A DNA stretch of 64,000 nt from Gymnogyps californianus (GCF_018139145.2 NC_059478.1:11949001-12013000), one strand, 5' to 3'; positions 11,848 through 24,950 are shown, counted from the first letter of the stretch. Notes: generated from the sequence alone by a model not told the origin. A program made the numbers and translations.

Positions 11848-14289
11848 ACTTTTCCAGGTCAGAATTGTTTTTGACCAGAGAAATCACCACATTATCCTTA
11901 GGAAATCAGGAAGTTCAGCAGATATTCTGTAAATTTACAGGTAACAGCTAGAACCGTAGACAGACTTCAAGATTCATGGTAGGCAAGGGAGTGTCCCTGC
12001 AGAGGGGAACAGTAGGTAGCAGAATAGGATTTTGATCTTGAATGAGCTTCTGTTGGAATATAAATAATGAAAAGTCTTCACTTCCAGTGTCCCTCAAAAC
12101 CCAAACACATGCTGCCTACAAGTTCTCATTCAATATTAAGAAATCAGCTCTTAATCCTGCTGGATGAGCTCTTGCCTGTTTTTTAAAAGTTTCCACACTC
12201 CTTCTGATCCCAGTTCTCCAGCAGAAACAGCAGTGCCTACACCTACACAGGACGTATTTCCCCACTGACAAGCAACAAGAACAGCCTGAAATCTCGCAAG
12301 ACAGACCGGTAAAGTTTTCCAGATAACAAATGTTTGGGGCATTTTTATACAGCCATACGCACTTGTTTCACTTTCCTGAGGTACAGAGCTATAACCATAA
12401 TCAGTCTTATCTGCCAAAGCCAGCAAACAGCATCTTAAAATGATTTAAATAGGCACAACAGAAGTTTTCAAGCACAAGCAAATGGGATCTTACTGAGAAG
12501 GAAAGGAGAGGTGCCAACAACAGCATTATTTAAGATATTCTGTGTGAGGATATACTAGGTTATCCTTTTTAGCGTGAGGAGGAATGAGAAATAATTTAGT
12601 GCATTTAACCAGGAAACTAATAGAAATTAGAAATTATGGAGGAGAAAAAAAGCAAAGTACTCTGCTTATGCACAATGGTAGCTGCTCTTTTTCCTTAGAG
12701 GCACTGAGGGCTGTCATAAAAGACACAGACTGCTTTCTCATGGCAATTTAACTCAAATTCGTCTATTTTATCCTCCTGAAACTTTTTTCTCTTTGTAAGA
12801 GATTATAACTGTAAGAGATTATCATTAAATGCCTGACTCAAATGGTGTGATGAGAAGACATTTAACACAGAGGCTATCTGGCAGTTACGACTATACATGT
12901 GTATGTTTGCACATGCAAATGTATTTTTAGCAGATTTTTACACTCCTTATGTGGAAAATGTTCTGTATAGAAAACTGTATGATACGAATACATGAAAAAC
13001 GTAATATACCAAAGTGAAAATAACCAGCTTAATTTTCCACAAGCATCCTAAGAAAGCATTTTTGGTCAGAGTTACTTTTAATACGTAATATTCCAGTGTT
13101 CAGACCTTCACAAGCCCATAAAATTTAAGAGAAATGCAAAATAAATAGGCAGATTTAAAAATTAAATGAAGCCCAGGGTAGCCAGGCAATACAAATGCTA
13201 GAAGGTAACACAGCATTTCAACATTTGCACTAGTATACACTCATATTATTTGCTACATTTGTTACTTCCCGAACGTATAAAAATATATATGGTCTGAGAT
13301 GGAAGTATTACATCTCGCCCAATTTAAGAACTTCACTTTCAACTCATAATAGCTTTGTATTTCTTCTTAAAGCCCCAGCTCTTCAAACGAAGCAATTCTA
13401 AGAAGTGCTTTGGCATTTCTTAAGTGAAAGCTGATACACTACGTTTCTACCCTTCATAGGAGTGCGCCCACATTGGAAAAAGCGGGGGTGGAGGGTATCT
13501 AACTTAACCATGATTCAAAAGTAATTAATACATGGCGAAACTCTCCTGTGAACAACAGTCCACATAGTTTTCACATCCTTTAGCAGTCAACATAAACTGT
13601 AGCAAGGACTCCACTCACTACAGGATGATACTAACAACTATTGGAGAGGAAAATGTTCTACCATAAATACCAACCACAAAACTCATCCTACTTTGAATTC
13701 TAAACAAGCAAGCACATACTGCTAGTATGCCACTGAGGCATGTAGAACCAAAATATGAGTTTTGCTTTGGTTTTGTTTTTATTTTTTCATTTGTATTCAG
13801 TCCAAATAGATGGCATTATAACAGCAGTAAGGACTTGCCAAGTATGGGGAATAAACATTGAAAAGGCTCTTAGTTTCATGTATAAATCCCCCTAAACCTT
13901 GGAAAATCAACATGAAATGCATTTTAAGTCATTGGGAAGAGGTCCCAGCACTGCAGACCTCCAGTAAGCTTATTAAACATTCTCTGTTCTATTCATTGAT
14001 TCTTTACTATCAATTCAGAATAATCTTTTTTTTTAAAAAAAGTTGGAGTTTAAATTATTCCTAAATGTGACTTATTATTCATAAGAACCCTTGAGTGTCA
14101 CCTCATTGCTTTCGAATAACAAGTTACGAAGGTGAAAAATTTCATGTTCAAGTTCCTGAATTGCACCGATAACCCACTACTTAGAACAATAAACCAGATT
14201 CTCCTCTTTTGAACTAACAAAATCTTTATTTTTTTTTAAATACCGTATAGACCTTTTGGTCTAACCTCCATGGGGCATGCAACAGCAGA
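11848..14289. other. AT-rich non-coding stretch
   Basis: No exon or further mobile element is recognised. Simple-sequence features are short only (for example AT runs near 13280). Confidence 0.5.
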
Positions 14290-15260
14290 AGAGAAGAAGC
14301 CCCTGAGGGGACAGAGGAAATAAAACAACAAGGAAACAAATACAGCAGGAAGATGAAGAAAAAACAGGGGACTTTGGGACAACAGCATACAAGGCAAAGG
14401 ACAACAGTCCTGTCACTGATAAGGAAGTTGGAAAGAAAGCACTCAGTGAATCAGACAGGCTTTGGTGTATCTTGAGGTACAGAACAAGAAAGCAAGATTT
14501 TGCACAGGCTTGAGCAGGACTGTAGAGAGAATAAGGGAGACCAAACTGGAAGAAATGGTATTAGTTAAGAAAACTAGTTACTAAAGCAAAGACAGGCATT
14601 TTATTGCAGGAATTTAAATAAGCTGTACACACAGGAAGAACCAACAAGGTTTGTCTGCCAAGATACAGGAGGAAAGGCTCAAGAGTCGAGATCAATAGTT
14701 TAGCAATCAGTATTGAGAATGGTGATGTTAACAGTGATTGGGACTGAGCTGGAGGTAATCAGAACAAGGAATGAAAAAGCCAGAGAGATGTGAAAAGATT
14801 TCATAGGGAATTCGGATGTCATCAACATGAAAATACAGTTCGAAGCTTTAAATGCAGCAGCCAGTCACAGGGAAGATACAGAAAGAAGGGATGAGAATTT
14901 GGAAGAATTATTGCAGAGAAGACTGAACAGGAACCAGTAACAGTGAAAATGAAGGAAAAGGCGCAAAGAACAACTGAAAAGCATTGACTGAACCCTGGAA
15001 ACCCAAAGAACGAAAGTTTAAAGAAAGGATACTGCTTGTACGAAAAAAAGCAACAAACCAGGCAGATTTTGCCTTGAAGAATCTGTTACTGACCTTATTC
15101 AAGGAAAATCCAATTGTGGTGAAGAAAGAAAGAATCTGACTATTCACCATGCAAAAATTAGCAAGAAAAGAAGCAAAATCAAGTACAGAAGTGGCATGTT
15201 TATGTTTGAAAGGTGTAGGAAGGAAATGGGAAAAGTATCTGGAAGCATTCATGAAGTCAA
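14290..15260 (+). repeat. Purine-rich block, possible ancient interspersed repeat
   Basis: For nearly 1 kb the plus strand is dominated by AGGAAG/GAAGA/ACAGGA text with few pyrimidine runs, unlike its surroundings. Phrases such as GACTGTAGAGAGAATAAGGG, GACTGAGCTGGAGGTAATCA, GGATGTCATCAACATG and AACCCTGGAAACCC recall the long purine-rich body of an old amniote interspersed repeat, but I cannot name the family with confidence. The open minus frame at 14908-15252 (114 codons, rich in F/S/L) is a by-product of this composition and is not a gene. Confidence 0.3.
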
Positions 15261-17668
15261 GAGATTTTATTTATTCTTTTGGACAATGCCGAGTGTATTT
15301 GAAAGGGCATGGAAGTTCCCATCCATGAATTTTATTCTCCTTGTAAATCCCCTCCTATATTACTTCAGCATAACACTGGAAAGAACAAAATTCTCCAAAA
15401 CAGCAAAATCTCCCTCTGAACACTAAAACTTCAGCTACTCCATGGCAGGATACAAGGCAAACTCAAACTACAGTTTTGAAAAGGCTGTAGAGCTCTACAT
15501 TTCTTCCATCCAGACAGTTTTCTTCCATCTGACCTTAATTATCATCATCTCTAGGGTTTCCCTCCTCATTTTAGTTCCTAATCATGAGCTAAAACATCTT
15601 TTGCACATTCTATGTTATAAACATATTACATCTCAAAATGACAATTTCAGGCCTAATTGGTTAATTTCAACTACTCTAAACACCTAACAAATTATTTCTC
15701 TCTGTTCTGCAGTCACATGGTGGAGTGTCCTCGAGAAGATGATTCTAACCAACACCAGCTGTGCCCAACTTCTATTAACATTACAGCTCCAGCATATTCA
15801 CACAATCTATAAAGAACTGACAATTTAAAGCTCCCTTTTAAGAGAATATCAAGGTCATAAAATTCAAATCCCATATTCTAAATCCATTCCTCATCAGCCT
15901 TTGCAAGTCACAAAAAAAAATCACATGATCACAGCTGGAATTAAAATTGGGCCTTTTCCTTTAATCCAGCAATAACCACCGTATGCTGCGTTACCCTAGA
16001 AGCAACAAAGAATGGATGCATCTCCAGCTCAGCAACATATCAAATTAACCCAAGTGTTTCTTTTCACATAATTTTTTCATTTAAAAAAAATACACAAATC
16101 AAAAACGTCATTAATAGGTGGCAAAATTTGCTTCTTTGATGTATGCTTGCTGGGAACCTTGCTTGTCCCCCAGAGGGTACCAAATAAAAGTATTTCTACT
16201 TTCCAGGTGCATCAAACCAGAGAAGCTGATAACAAAAACTCTCAGCTTATTCTGTGAGCATCACAAGAGACACTGGTTTCAAATATATCCTCCTTGTTCA
16301 AGACCACAGAGGAGTTTCACCTTAATACAGAACCACATACCATTGCAGAAACAGCTGAAGTAATTATTACCATGGTGTGTGGATGAGAGATAGAAGAAAA
16401 GAGATGAAAGGGGTGGGAAGGTAGAAACCGGACTTAATATATTATTTGATATTCAACAGAATATGCAGTGGAACTCAGGATAGATTACTCAGAAACCAGA
16501 AGAAAGAACGAAAACCCTTTCTAGGGAAAGAAATCTGCCGAATACCAACAGGGCTGGGCTGCCTCAAAATGAAGCATGGCAGGCAGTGCAAGAGCTCACG
16601 AGGACTGCCCCATCTGTTACAACCACCAATATGCCTATGGTGAACATAAATTTTACTGGAGTGTGCATCACCCCTGCATCCTACATGCCTTCAGACAACT
16701 CCATCCTGGAGCACCATTCTGCAATCTGTAAGCACAAAAACCCACTAGTGGTTTCACTGCATTTCAGCTTTTCAATAACTATCAGAATAAGGTGGGTGAT
16801 TTCATGTGAAACATACTGCCCTTTAAAAGAAATGGGTCCTTCATTCCTCTTGAGAAATGTTTATTAGCCTCAGATTACAAGGTCTCTGCGATATTACTCC
16901 ATAAAAGCATAAAATCTGAGTGATAACTATTCTAATGACTGTAAACCTCTGTCTAATGCTGCAACTTCTGTAGACAACACTACTTTGGAAATACTCTTTA
17001 TATTTGTTATTTTGGAGGACAGGAGATGGGAGAAGTTAATCTATTCCTTACAGTATGATTATTTTGAACAAATTATACAATGGCCTATCATTTTTATTAC
17101 TCCTTGACCAAGGAAATAATATTTAGTACTTTACCTATATTTTCCCAGCAAGAAAAAAAATTAGTATAGGGTGAAGGTTAAATTCAACTTGTATGTCCAT
17201 GTGAAGAGATATTACTATTGTCTCATAAAGAAGATACATAATTAAGGCTGTGAACTGCATGGTCAGTTCCATCGTTAGCAGAAGAGATTTCTGAAATCTA
17301 TATTGATTTTTGCCTGTGAATCTGCATTAGCCTAATCCTCATATACAAGCACTATGAATCCACAGAGAATTGATTTTTTTCTCTTTCGTTCACAAAAATC
17401 TCACAGCCGAAATTTTTGCGAGAAAACTAATGACAGGCCCAGGTGTTTTCCAAAAATACGTATGTAAAAAAGTACAAGTTGTAGGGGAGCTTTCTGCTGC
17501 AGAACCCAATTTGAATATATTGTCACCTCTTCCAGGCAAATCATGTTTTGTTTTACACTACTTTAAAAGGAGATTTGAATACCATCCACTATAAAGGTGT
17601 AGCAAACATTACATATGGCATCCTACCAAAGATATTAAAAAAGGAGGGGAGAAACATAAAATATTAAT
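15261..17668. other. AT-rich non-coding stretch
   Basis: No gene is recognised. Open frames of 60-93 codons on the plus strand (for example 16118-16363 and 16586-16867) have no family resemblance and no consistent splice context. Confidence 0.5.
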
Positions 17669-17706
17669 GGGTCAAGTTCTGCTTTTAACTATGCTGATGT
17701 AAATAC
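17669..17706 (+). repeat. Fragment of ancient 'TTACACTGGTGTAAATC' amniote repeat
   Basis: GGGTCAAGTTCTGCTTTTAA followed by CTATGCTGATGTAAATACC parallels the common reptile/bird relic that reads about 'GGGCCAAATTCTGCTCTCAGTTACACTGGTGTAAATCC'. It is only about 38 bases long, so chance cannot be fully excluded. Confidence 0.45.
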
Positions 17707-18141
17707 CTTACAACTAGATTAGCCCAATCCAGAAACTCTTTTCATATCCTCAGATTCCCAGGTACAAGCAACAGTGCTCACAGCTGTTCACCACATATCA
17801 GTGCTGAATGCAATATATATAATTGAATCACAATTCATTTCTGACAAAAAAAAGCTGGAAAAAGAGGGATTTTTAAAAAAAAAGAAAAATTATGATCATT
17901 AGTCTAACATGCCCAGCTCTCAGAAAACATAAAATCTAAATTATACAGATTAAACACATCACTGGATTTGGGTGCAAAAGTACCTGCATCCCCAGAATGC
18001 AGTTTTGGTGAGAAAGGCCACTGTTCAAAGTTCCAGGCTCAAGTCTCAGATAACTTCACCGAGTTCCAAATTTGCCAGAAGACCTTAGCTTCTGCATAGC
18101 CTTCTTGTGGCTCAAAACCCACGGCATAAAAAAACACCCAG

Positions 18142-18206
18142 TAAAGCCCATTAAACTAAAGGGAGATATTTTTCCACTGCCTCAAATGGACTTTGGTGCT
18201 GGGCCC
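18142..18206 (+). repeat. Fragment of ancient 'CCATTGACTTCAATGGGCTTTGG' amniote repeat
   Basis: The sequence runs AAAGCCCATTAAACTAAAGG, GAGATATTTTTCCACTGCCT, CAAATGGACTTTGGTGCTGG and GCCC. This follows base by base the layout of the old relic 'AAGCCCATTGAAGTCAATGGGAGTCTTTCCATTGACTTCAATGGGCTTTGGATCAGGCCC', with roughly one change in four. It is the clearest of the small fossils in the window. Confidence 0.55.
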
Positions 18207-18475
18207 TTGCACTCCTCCGGTGTGTCGTGGACATATCTGGTGGGTAGCACCTCATCCTGCTTGAACTCAGCAGGCTCCTGCACACTCCTCCCTGTCCACA
18301 CCACACAACTCCTGTGTCAGCACCTCCATGCCCTACACAGATCAGTAAAACGACTAGCTCATGCGATACATGTCCACAGCCCACCACTAAAAGAAGCGTG
18401 AAACATCAAATGCACAAAAAGCAAATACTTTAAAATCAGTTTCTCTTCCAGAAATTAGGTTCGTTCTTGAAAAAT

Positions 18476-18547
18476 ACTGGTGTCCTGGTTTCGGCGAGCG
18501 GCTGCGTGGTGCTTAGCTGCCGGCTGGGGTTAAACCACGACAACTGG
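18476..18547 (+). mobile_element. Internally deleted solo LTR of an avian endogenous retrovirus, with 5-bp target duplication
   Basis: The element (18481-18542) starts TGTCCTGGTTTCGGC, the usual 5' end of a very common bird LTR, and jumps directly into the 3' end of the same LTR (GAGCGGCTGCGTGGTGCTTA, then a GGGGTTAAACC part, ending ACGACA). It keeps the TG...CA termini. Identical 5-bp copies of ACTGG flank it at 18476-18480 and 18543-18547, which is the signature of integration; a 5-bp duplication fits ERVL-type (class III) elements. The intact family LTR is several hundred bases long, so nearly the whole interior (enhancer, promoter, poly-A site) is missing, leaving 62 bases. The GC repeated at the joint suggests a microhomology-mediated deletion. 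It has no coding capacity and no plausible promoter function. The family call rests on memory of the LTR ends. Confidence 0.8.
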
Positions 18548-20534
18548 CAACCCCAAAATGGCAGTGAAAACTGCCCTTTGACTAAAAAAGACACCATAAA
18601 TAATCATAATGCTGACTTCCTAACAGCAACCTTCGCACCACACTCAGAGTTTGAAATTAGTGTCTTAGAAGTCAGCATTTTTTACTTGAAAAAAATTGCT
18701 TCGGACCCAAAATTTTCAATTTAGAATTTGAATACCTATCTTGGTATACGTGCACTCCTTTTCGCCACCCCCATTTTTTTTTTCTTTTGGTTTGTTTTAA
18801 TTTTGTTTTTAATAAACAGAAGCTGACCTGTAACTACAGAGAACCCAACACATCTGTTAAAAGGTTGACAAAGAAGGGAAGTCAGATGCTGCGATAGAAA
18901 TTCATTTTACAGTTCCTTTAGGAATCTAACTCCAAGAGGCAGCATGTGTTATTAAAAACAAACTACTTGCAGTAAAAATCTATTTCTGGGGATTGTTTAC
19001 TGAAATGAAATGTTTATTCACTTGGGCAGCATTTAAAGCTCCACAGATAAGTGCAAACTGTTCCTGAAAAGATATAAGATGTAATAAAATGCAAAAGGGA
19101 AGTGGTGACAATATTAGCTTTGCACCAATTAATTTACAGTAATTTCAAATTTCATATATGTAAATTAAAGGAAATTTCCAATAACAGGCTGCTTACACAG
19201 TGAAAGAAGGCTTGCTGTGTTTGCCGTAGTATAATTTTCAACACTTCCAACTTACTTCCTCACAGAAGGTTCAAGATTATTTTCAGGACTATTTTATAAC
19301 TGAGGCTGCATAGAGCAAAGCATGACATTGAAAAATAGACTTAATTATTCCTGCAAAAAGATTCTTGGCATAGGTCCACTTCATATCAGTTTAAAATACC
19401 CTATGCTGTTCTATTGGCAGGATCATATGTTTACAAGCACCAGATTACAGGAGTGACCACACCTCCAGGCTAATTTAAAACAATTTCTGTTAAATAGAAA
19501 CAGTAGGCCCTGGTTTCTTTATTTTGGAAGGGGAGGTGGGGAGGAAAGTGGTACAGGATACAAGGGGAGATGTTCTTATTATACTCTCAGTTCATCGGAA
19601 TACTGCACAATAAAGGGCAAAGGACCCATTTTAATCCTAGGTGATGCAGCAAGACTTAATTCAAGTAACAAAGCTTTTTTAATGTTGACAAAGCATATAA
19701 AAATAGCCTTTGATTTGTTACGGAAAAGCATCTCAGCACGCATACTCTTCCCAAAGTATTCACAGCAACTCCTGCAAGTTATTATTTTGTCACAGGATAT
19801 TTTCTCTCCCTACCTAGGTACGCTCCATCAGCAACAAAGTATTCTCATGATGGCTGCAAACCTTGTTCCAGAATGAAAGTACTTATGTGACTTAATAGTT
19901 TATAGCCCCTTTTGCAATTTTTCTTAGAAATACTCTCTTGGATGCATTTATACAGTATAGCAGTAAGGAGGAACAATTTAAAAAAATCAGGAAGAATTCT
20001 TGGATTTTACTGCCCCAAAATGAACACAGCCCAGGCAAATCTTCACCAGTATCCAGTTTTGAATCCAAGTCTGAATTCTTATCACTTGGCCCATAGACAC
20101 ACAGATTTTCAGACGTATCTTAGAGTACAATCCAACATAAACATCTGAAGCAGTATAGCCACCCAAGCACAGCACTGCACCTGAGTTAACATAACCTGAT
20201 TCCCAGCAGGGTCGAGATGCTGAAAGAGTGCTGCTATTTAATACAGTGAGACTGTTCTCAGCACTCAGACGACTCGGGACATTTCCACATCACTGCCAGG
20301 AACACTAGAGCCCGAAAAGCACCAATTGCCAAGGCACTCCTCTTTAGTAGCTGAGGTGGGTATTTTTGCTTTCCTGTTATGGGGTACCCTAAATTACAGG
20401 ACACTATACCAGAGGCACAGTATATAGGCAGCAGGCGTTCATATCCATATTCTTATTAGAAGATACAAATTTTAAAACATTGAGTTATTCCCTAGTGTGA
20501 AAGTCTAAAACAAAGAGTTCCTTTTGTTTAGTGG
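18548..20534. other. AT-rich non-coding stretch
   Basis: No exon or RNA gene is recognised. A T/G-rich patch at about 18770-18815 (TTTTTTTTTCTTTTGGTTTG) is low-complexity DNA. Confidence 0.5.
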
Positions 20535-20595
20535 ACCTTTTTTCCTTCTCTCTCTCGCTCTCTGTTTTCTCTTTTTTTTTTTCCCTTCTTTTTTT
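20535..20595. repeat. Polypyrimidine tract
   Basis: About 60 bases are nearly pure C/T on the plus strand (CTTTTTTCC, TCTCTCTCTCG, then T10-12 and CCCTTC runs), with one CG and one TG interruption. It is a simple-sequence tract that could act as a splice-acceptor-like decoy. No exon follows that I can support. Confidence 0.8.
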
Positions 20596-23048
20596 AATAA
20601 CTGCTATTGACCATTGCACTACTGACTAATATCTTCTGCATCAGAAGGAAAAATGCTGAGGATGTTTGTCAGCCATACTGTCATGAAAGTCAAAAGCAGA
20701 TATGTAAGAGAAGAAAGATTATCACATTAGACATAGAAGAAGAAAGATTAACCTATGAGAGCTGCAGAAGCAGAAAGATGAGCAAAAAGTGGGGGACTCA
20801 ATGGCTCCAGGGGATTGGTAATGGGTTAGACTGCCTTCCTCCTCTAGATCGCTGGCTCACATCCAGCCCACATCAGTAGTGACTGAGTGTCATTACCACC
20901 TGATGGATTTTTGGTGACCTCTGCAAAAATGAATTGATGGTTTCAGTCCAGCTGAATAAATGTTCCATCATAACAGGTACACCACTGTCTCAGCAGAAGG
21001 AAGGGAGCAAACATGGACAAGAAAATGTACCTCTGTCCCTACAAACCGGTTTAATGCACAAGGAAGTCCACTTACTAGAAATGCCACAGAGATTTATTTA
21101 ATACTTCCATAGCTAGAGGATTGTGCTTCTTTTTTGAAGCCTTAGTGCTTATCATCCCTCAGTGTTCCCCATGCATTTGTCCCGGATTCTCACAGGCAAA
21201 AGGCTGCTCGCAACCAAGTCAGTGCAGTAGAACTGAAACTCTCTTAAGGGACAATCTGAATTTGAAATTATATTACACACTGTTGCTAAAGTTCCTCCCA
21301 TACGAAAGCACAGTAAGATAATACAGCTTTAAGTAAGCCTCTTAAAGAGTTCTGTTTAAAGGTTGTGTAATATTAACTTGACTGAACTAAGAATTAAAAA
21401 CGTGTTTTCTCTGCAATTGCAAAAGACAACCCAAGTGAACACTCTCTCCAGTCTGAGTTTCAAGACGCATTAATTGTCCCAAAGCATTGCATGTGCATGC
21501 ATAATTAACAGATTTTCATAGGATGTGGTTGGGATGACTGGAAAACAGCTGAAATTCCCTGGTCCCTTCAGGCAGGGGTTTAGCAGGTTCCTCCTCCCAA
21601 GCAAGCAGGAGCCCAAATGGTTCCCAGCACAGTATTTGGGATGCTGTAGCTGCTCCATGCTTATTCCTTCAGGGGAGGTCCCAAGAGGGTCCAGGGAGAA
21701 GGAGCAGCTCTTGAGGAACACAAAGCACAAGCAGCCACTCAACCCCCGGAGCTAAATGGCACCTTTTCCCCCAAACATAACAACAGGTGATCTCAAGCCT
21801 GGTACAGGTGGGGATGCAGGTTCAACGTGAACATTATGTTTGTCCGTATTTGAAGAGCAACACACACAGGGGAACTAGAGCTATCATCGCTACACAGCAC
21901 ACTGCCAGCAACTGAACTGGTGTGGCCTCAGGGGGTCTAACACCTCTCAACAGCACAGCATTTTTAAATAGGTGACCAGATTACAGTTTACTACGATGTC
22001 ACGAGTATGGCATTGTATTCCAATCTCTCCAAATGTTCTAATACTTACAAGGAAATTATCTAAATTTAAAAAATGAAATATTATATCAAATTAAACAACT
22101 ACTAAACAAAAGAGGTTGTTGTCCAGCTTGCTAAAGTTACAGGAAGTAACTAGAGCAAACTCAGTGATAAAGAACAGCTGATATGGCAAGCAGAATGTCA
22201 AATAAAGCATTTTTTCAGAAACAGACCTACATTTGCCTTGCTGTAGCACTATTTTACACGTCTTCTTAAGAAAAACTTAAAAGGTGGTATTTAATAGATG
22301 TTACAATAGAAAAAGTGACACCAGTTGTTATTTTTGTTGTATTTTGTATTTTTCCTTCATGATGAAAAACTATTTGAAGTTGACTTATTCTACAAAATAA
22401 GTAAGCAGAGTTTGAGGGGGAAAGAAGGTCCTTTTTACCGTGACAGCACAAGATTTCCAAATATCAGGTCCTTTCTTTCATGGTGAGCCAGACTAGAATG
22501 GGACCATGCCATCAAAACAAAGTGCACTGTTGCTCAGAACTGCATTTCACTGAAAGTAAAATGACAGAAATTCTCCCCCCCCCCGAAACAGTGTGGGTTT
22601 TTTAATAGAAGAACTCAACATTTTTAGTTAGGTGTCTGTCCTGAGCACCCAACAGCAAGCACTCCGAAGTTCAACATGTTGTCATTCTCTCACTAACCCT
22701 TATTCTTCCATAAACAAGAATACAAAACTAGGAGTTGAGCATAAGTATTTCTGAGGTATCAAAAACAAAAACTCCCATCACTCATCATGAGAGCAAAAGG
22801 CTTAACGCTTAGTTTTCTTTGTCATTTATTCAAATGTTAATAGGAATTCTTGCACCCTCAGTGACCCCATTTCTTTAATTTACTCTGTTTTTACCCAAGG
22901 TGAATAAGCCCCTGCATTTTCCTATCGTATGACTTCAGAGGCAGAAGTTTCTTCTTAGAGATAGTGGAAAAAATTGTGTGAACTGGCTGAGGAAATTGAA
23001 ACTGTGTTGTGAAAGAATGAATGTTTTTTAATGTTTACCATTCAGCTC
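20596..23048. other. Non-coding stretch
   Basis: AT-rich, with a somewhat GC-richer patch at about 21540-21760 where both strands are open for 75-90 codons. Neither frame resembles a known protein. A C10 run lies at 22575-22584. Confidence 0.45.
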
Positions 23049-23073
23049 GGGGGGGGGGGGGGGAGTGGGGGGG
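23049..23073. repeat. Poly-G tract (G15, then AGT, then G7)
   Basis: A run of 15 G is followed by AGT and 7 more G. It is a mononucleotide microsatellite with G-quadruplex potential on the plus strand. Confidence 0.95.
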
Positions 23074-23319
23074 TGTTTATATAACAATTTGAATATTTTA
23101 ATATGAATTTGAATAGCATTCATTTGCTTTACAACAATTAGCAAATAGCATATTACTGGCTGCAGTAATTACATGTAGAACTAAAACACCTTATTAAAGC
23201 CTTAGCAGATGACTAACTGCCTACCATTCTCTATCACAAACAGGGCTGCATAGTGATTTGCCTTCTCTAAAAAAGTTATATGTATGATCACTTTTGAGTT
23301 ACTTCAGCAAGCAATCAGG

Positions 23320-23324
<5 letters not shown>

Positions 23325-23354
<30 letters not shown>
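23325..23354. repeat. Poly-T tract, 30 bases
   Basis: An uninterrupted run of 30 T. The minus-strand open frame that covers it ends in a string of lysines and is not a gene. Confidence 0.95.
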
Positions 23355-23357
<3 letters not shown>

Positions 23358-24926
23358 ATTATTACCTGATATTTCAAGAAAGATGGAGAGGAAGGAGTGA
23401 CTGGAAAGAGCCTGTCCACTGATCTGAATAAATTAAACAGATATAGCTGAGAGGTGTGATAAAGGAGTAGGACTATACCACAACATGTATGCTTAAGTAT
23501 AGTCACTGCAAAATCTCCATGAAAAACCTTGACTTCACTGTTTCTTCAAAAGCAAGTATTTCATTCTAACCTTTTATCAATGCTTTTTCTTTTAAATCTG
23601 TACTTGCTTCTTCCCATTTCTATTTTTCCCCAAGATCAGCAGCAGTTTCAAGTGTCAGAAACTTCTCGGACATTGATGTTTGCTTCTTTAAAGGAGAAGA
23701 GAGAAATAAATCCCTATTTTAGCAAGTCTAGACAAACATTCTCATACAATGGAAATGCTGTCCTAAGAACATTTTTCCTTTAATACCACAGAACCAAACA
23801 GAAGATACCAACACAGAAAAACCTTAAACTATCCATATACTTCTGTGCTGACTCTTTGTTTATATGCAGCAAAGAGAAAATCACTAGCATATGTCCTAGC
23901 TATTGCAAATTAAAGCTCAACTTTGTCACCCTTACTAAACCAAAGAGCAATTATTCCTGCAAATAAGTACAATGGTACTATTCATTCAGGTAAATGCTGT
24001 TCCATGTAAGGATTGCAGAATCAGGACCTGCAAGAAAGCAACACATTTTAAATTGCCTGGTTGATCTCCATTTTCAAAGAGAAAACCTGAGGGATAGAGT
24101 CATTATTTGAAATCTGAATACATATATAGAGATTATTGCAACTGCATATTTTAAAATAACTTCCCAACAGCAAAAGAATATATTTGAACCTAAGAATATA
24201 TTTGAACCTTCTATCTGATTTCCTTATTTGAAGCATAACCACCTGATAAATATGTAAGTGATATACCTTCAGACACAGCAAAACAAGCAATTACTCTTGG
24301 GGGCTATAAGCAGCTAAGTAGCCTGGCTCAATTGTCTTGTCATACCTTATACTCTCCTCAACTCCTTTGTTCTGGTATCCACAAAGCTTTATTAAAGTAG
24401 AGTTCAGTCATTTGCTCACTGCAATTCCAACAAACTGAGCCAAATGAACCATGTTCAGCCATCTGGAACCCCTTCCTCCAGAGTTTGCTCCCTTTGGGCT
24501 GCAGAATCAGTCTATTACCCCTACATGACATGATCCAGAAACTTGCTACCACTACAGGACCTCAATTACAATTCCCAGTCTGGGTATTGCTGTCAGGGAT
24601 TCTGCAATGCAACAGACACTGCATTTGTACCTCACGTTAACTGCAAAGCTATTAAAGCCTTTGCACTTGGAATTCGCGGACAACATTACAGGGGCTATGG
24701 ACCAGAGAAGAAGTCTGCGCTGCCTCAACCGGGCTTAAAGGTGGGCAAGAGCACAGGGGAGGATCAGTGGCTCTACAATCAGATGAAGGCAAACAGGCAG
24801 TCCTACCCTCTGCCCTACAGCCAGTCACTGCAATGAGGGCACACAGTACTCGGCTGGGGAGGGGATCAAGGGCAGAGGTCAATACGAACCCTCCCAGTAG
24901 CACTGAGAAAAGGACAGATTAGTTAG
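23355..24926. other. AT-rich non-coding stretch with short duplication
   Basis: No gene is recognised. The part from about 24540 to 24900 is richer in GC and carries open frames on both strands (24543-24836 plus, 24652-24903 minus) without recognisable products. An 18-bp tandem duplication is annotated separately. Confidence 0.45.
24175..24210. repeat. 18-bp tandem duplication
   Basis: Two copies of AGAATATATTTGAACCTA (24175-24192 and 24193-24210), the second ending in T instead of A, lie head to tail. This is a recent small duplication. Confidence 0.9.
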
Positions 24927-24950
24927 AAAAAAAAAAAAGGGGGGGGGGGG
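24927..24950. repeat. Compound A12-G12 tract
   Basis: Twelve A are followed directly by twelve G, then CGCAG. It is a compound homopolymer microsatellite of homopurine type. Confidence 0.95.

Noticed and set aside
14908..15252. Minus-strand open frame of 114 codons
   Set aside because: Arises from the purine-rich plus strand (F/S/L-rich translation), with no family resemblance.
23315..23506. Open frame ending in a lysine string
   Set aside because: Product of translating the T30 tract; no protein.
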